Part shown: positions 63,289-64,000 of the stretch, piece by piece
Layout: each line of letters starts with the position of its first letter
How positions within the stretch are numbered: the first letter of the stretch is position 1
Assembly: GCA_963664085.2 (NCBI GenBank)
Contig: CAXXLO010000002.1
Location: 930,001 to 994,000 of the forward strand
Reading direction: 5' to 3'
DNA from: Bin5 sp022821545
Lineage (GTDB): Bacteria > Chloroflexota > Anaerolineae > Caldilineales > Caldilineaceae
Length of the DNA stretch: 64,000 nucleotides
Made by a program: the position numbers and the translations under genes
Notes under the pieces: generated by a model
The model's input: the letters and a program-made list of their open reading frames with translations, nothing else
Told to the model about the DNA's origin: nothing
Databases searched by the model: none

Positions 63289-63584
63289 TGTGCGTTCCCT
63301 TCCTTTGAGTACTTCCTAGGTTGGGCACGCAGCCACCAACTTCTAATCATTCAGACTAGCGCAAAAGATGTTGGGGCGCAAGGACGGAGTAGCAGAAATC
63401 GGCCAGGGCTTCGTGAGATTGCGGCCCGATCAAGATGATGGTAAGGTGTCGTCACCACAGTGAGCAAGATGCTTTGTAATCGTGATAAAAGATGGTTGGG
63501 CGCATTGCGCCCTCTTGTTGGTTACAAGGTCATTGTTCGCTGTGGTGGCAACCAATCATCTTTAGTCACCAAGAGGGCACCGCA
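63289..63584. other. spacer with nested inverted repeats upstream of SH3 gene
   Basis: About 300 bases without a recognised gene. It contains the palindrome GGGCGCA-T-TGCGCCC (63498-63512), partly overlapping a 9-bp inverted repeat GCCCTCTTG (63509-63517) and CAAGAGGGC (63570-63578), the latter just before the SH3 gene's ATG. It may fold across the ribosome site. Confidence 0.45.
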
Positions 63585-64000
63585 ATGTTAAAGCGAAAGA
63601 CTGTTGGGATCGGAGTGGGGGTTGTTGTTCTGGTCGTGCTTGGTTTTTCGCAGATGTATGCACAGTCTGGACTCACGCTCGAAGGTCTATCAAATCGAAT
63701 CACTACTCTAAACCAGAGGATTTCAACACTATCGAACACGAAAGCCAGCAAGAATGAGATGGCCGCCCTAGAAAACCGAGTCGCCACACTGGAAGCAAAG
63801 TTGGGAGACACAGATGTTATCGCCACAGCGACACGCAGGCGTCCAACCTTAACTCCGATACCTCATCTGCCCACGTCTACACCCACTCGACTTCGTCCAA
63901 CATCCACACCCACACGCGTGCGCCCCACAGCGACACCAACGCACGCCAAGCCGTATATTCGCATCGCATCACGAAACATGAATGTTCGGAGTGGTCCTGG
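63585..64000 (+). CDS. secreted SH3-domain protein, 3' end outside window
   Basis: The ATG at 63585 opens a frame that runs off the right edge. A signal-anchor/signal peptide (VGIGVGVVVLVVLGFSQMYA-QS) leads to a coiled coil (LSNRITTLNQRISTLSNTKA, LENRVATLEAKLG). A long Thr/Pro/Arg linker follows (TPTRLRPTSTPTRVRPTATP), then the start of a bacterial SH3 domain, IASRNMNVRSGPG. Exported, probably cell-wall or surface binding. Only 138 residues are visible, so further domains are unknown. Confidence 0.8.
   Translation, partial: MLKRKTVGIGVGVVVLVVLGFSQMYAQSGLTLEGLSNRITTLNQRISTLSNTKASKNEMAALENRVATLEAKLGDTDVIATATRRRPTLTPIPHLPTSTPTRLRPTSTPTRVRPTATPTHAKPYIRIASRNMNVRSGP

Overview
The window (64 kb, high GC) looks like a chromosomal segment of a Chloroflexota bacterium, probably from the Anaerolineae/Caldilineales side. 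This is inferred from gene content (MeaB GTPase, F420-pathway CofC, AddAB-type nuclease pair, CUT2 sugar transporter, lipoproteins with Pro/Thr linkers, trypsin-like and LRR secreted proteins) and not from any database search. No rRNA, tRNA or CRISPR array was found.

Left housekeeping block, 1-18.3 kb: the 3' part of a MeaB/ArgK GTPase; a Uma2 remnant; a secreted protein of four tandem ~185-residue repeats; an addB-addA pair; a PIN-toxin/antitoxin pair; DUF1697; a DUF5671-like membrane protein; two small envelope proteins; an M20 amidohydrolase; an NADP-dependent MDR reductase; a MaoC dehydratase; and a membrane-anchored Cas4-like nuclease.

Accessory block, about 18.3-46 kb: this is patchy, lower in GC in places, and littered with debris. 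It has two IS5-family copies, each killed by a different amber codon; IS3-type end remnants; broken ATPase and ImmA/IrrE fragments; and REP-like hairpins. Set in it are a CUT2 sugar ABC operon with a good promoter and palindromic operator, an LRR lipoprotein, cofC, a HigB/HigA-like toxin-antitoxin pair and several probable anti-phage modules: (i) AAA ATPase plus a small nuclease-like partner; (ii) a GHKL (MutL/MORC-like) ATPase-nuclease translationally coupled to a DNA methyltransferase; (iii) KAP P-loop NTPase plus HNH nuclease, bracketed by imperfect repeats; (iv) a 964-residue N6-methylase with an N-terminal nuclease-like motif. I read this as a defence island.

Right housekeeping block, about 46-61 kb: SNase with a C-terminal metal-binding-type tail, rimI, tsaB, a class II aldolase, nfo, a trypsin/polysaccharide deacetylase fusion, a Crp/Fnr regulator, a PLP aminotransferase, pdxA, a Gfo/Idh/MocA oxidoreductase and an SDR. 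A third, badly decayed IS5-type copy is followed by yhaO and a yhaN gene cut short next to an IS1595-family element. The window ends inside a secreted SH3-domain protein.

Start codons were moved from the longest frame where a ribosome site, signal peptide or family alignment argued for it; these cases are noted.
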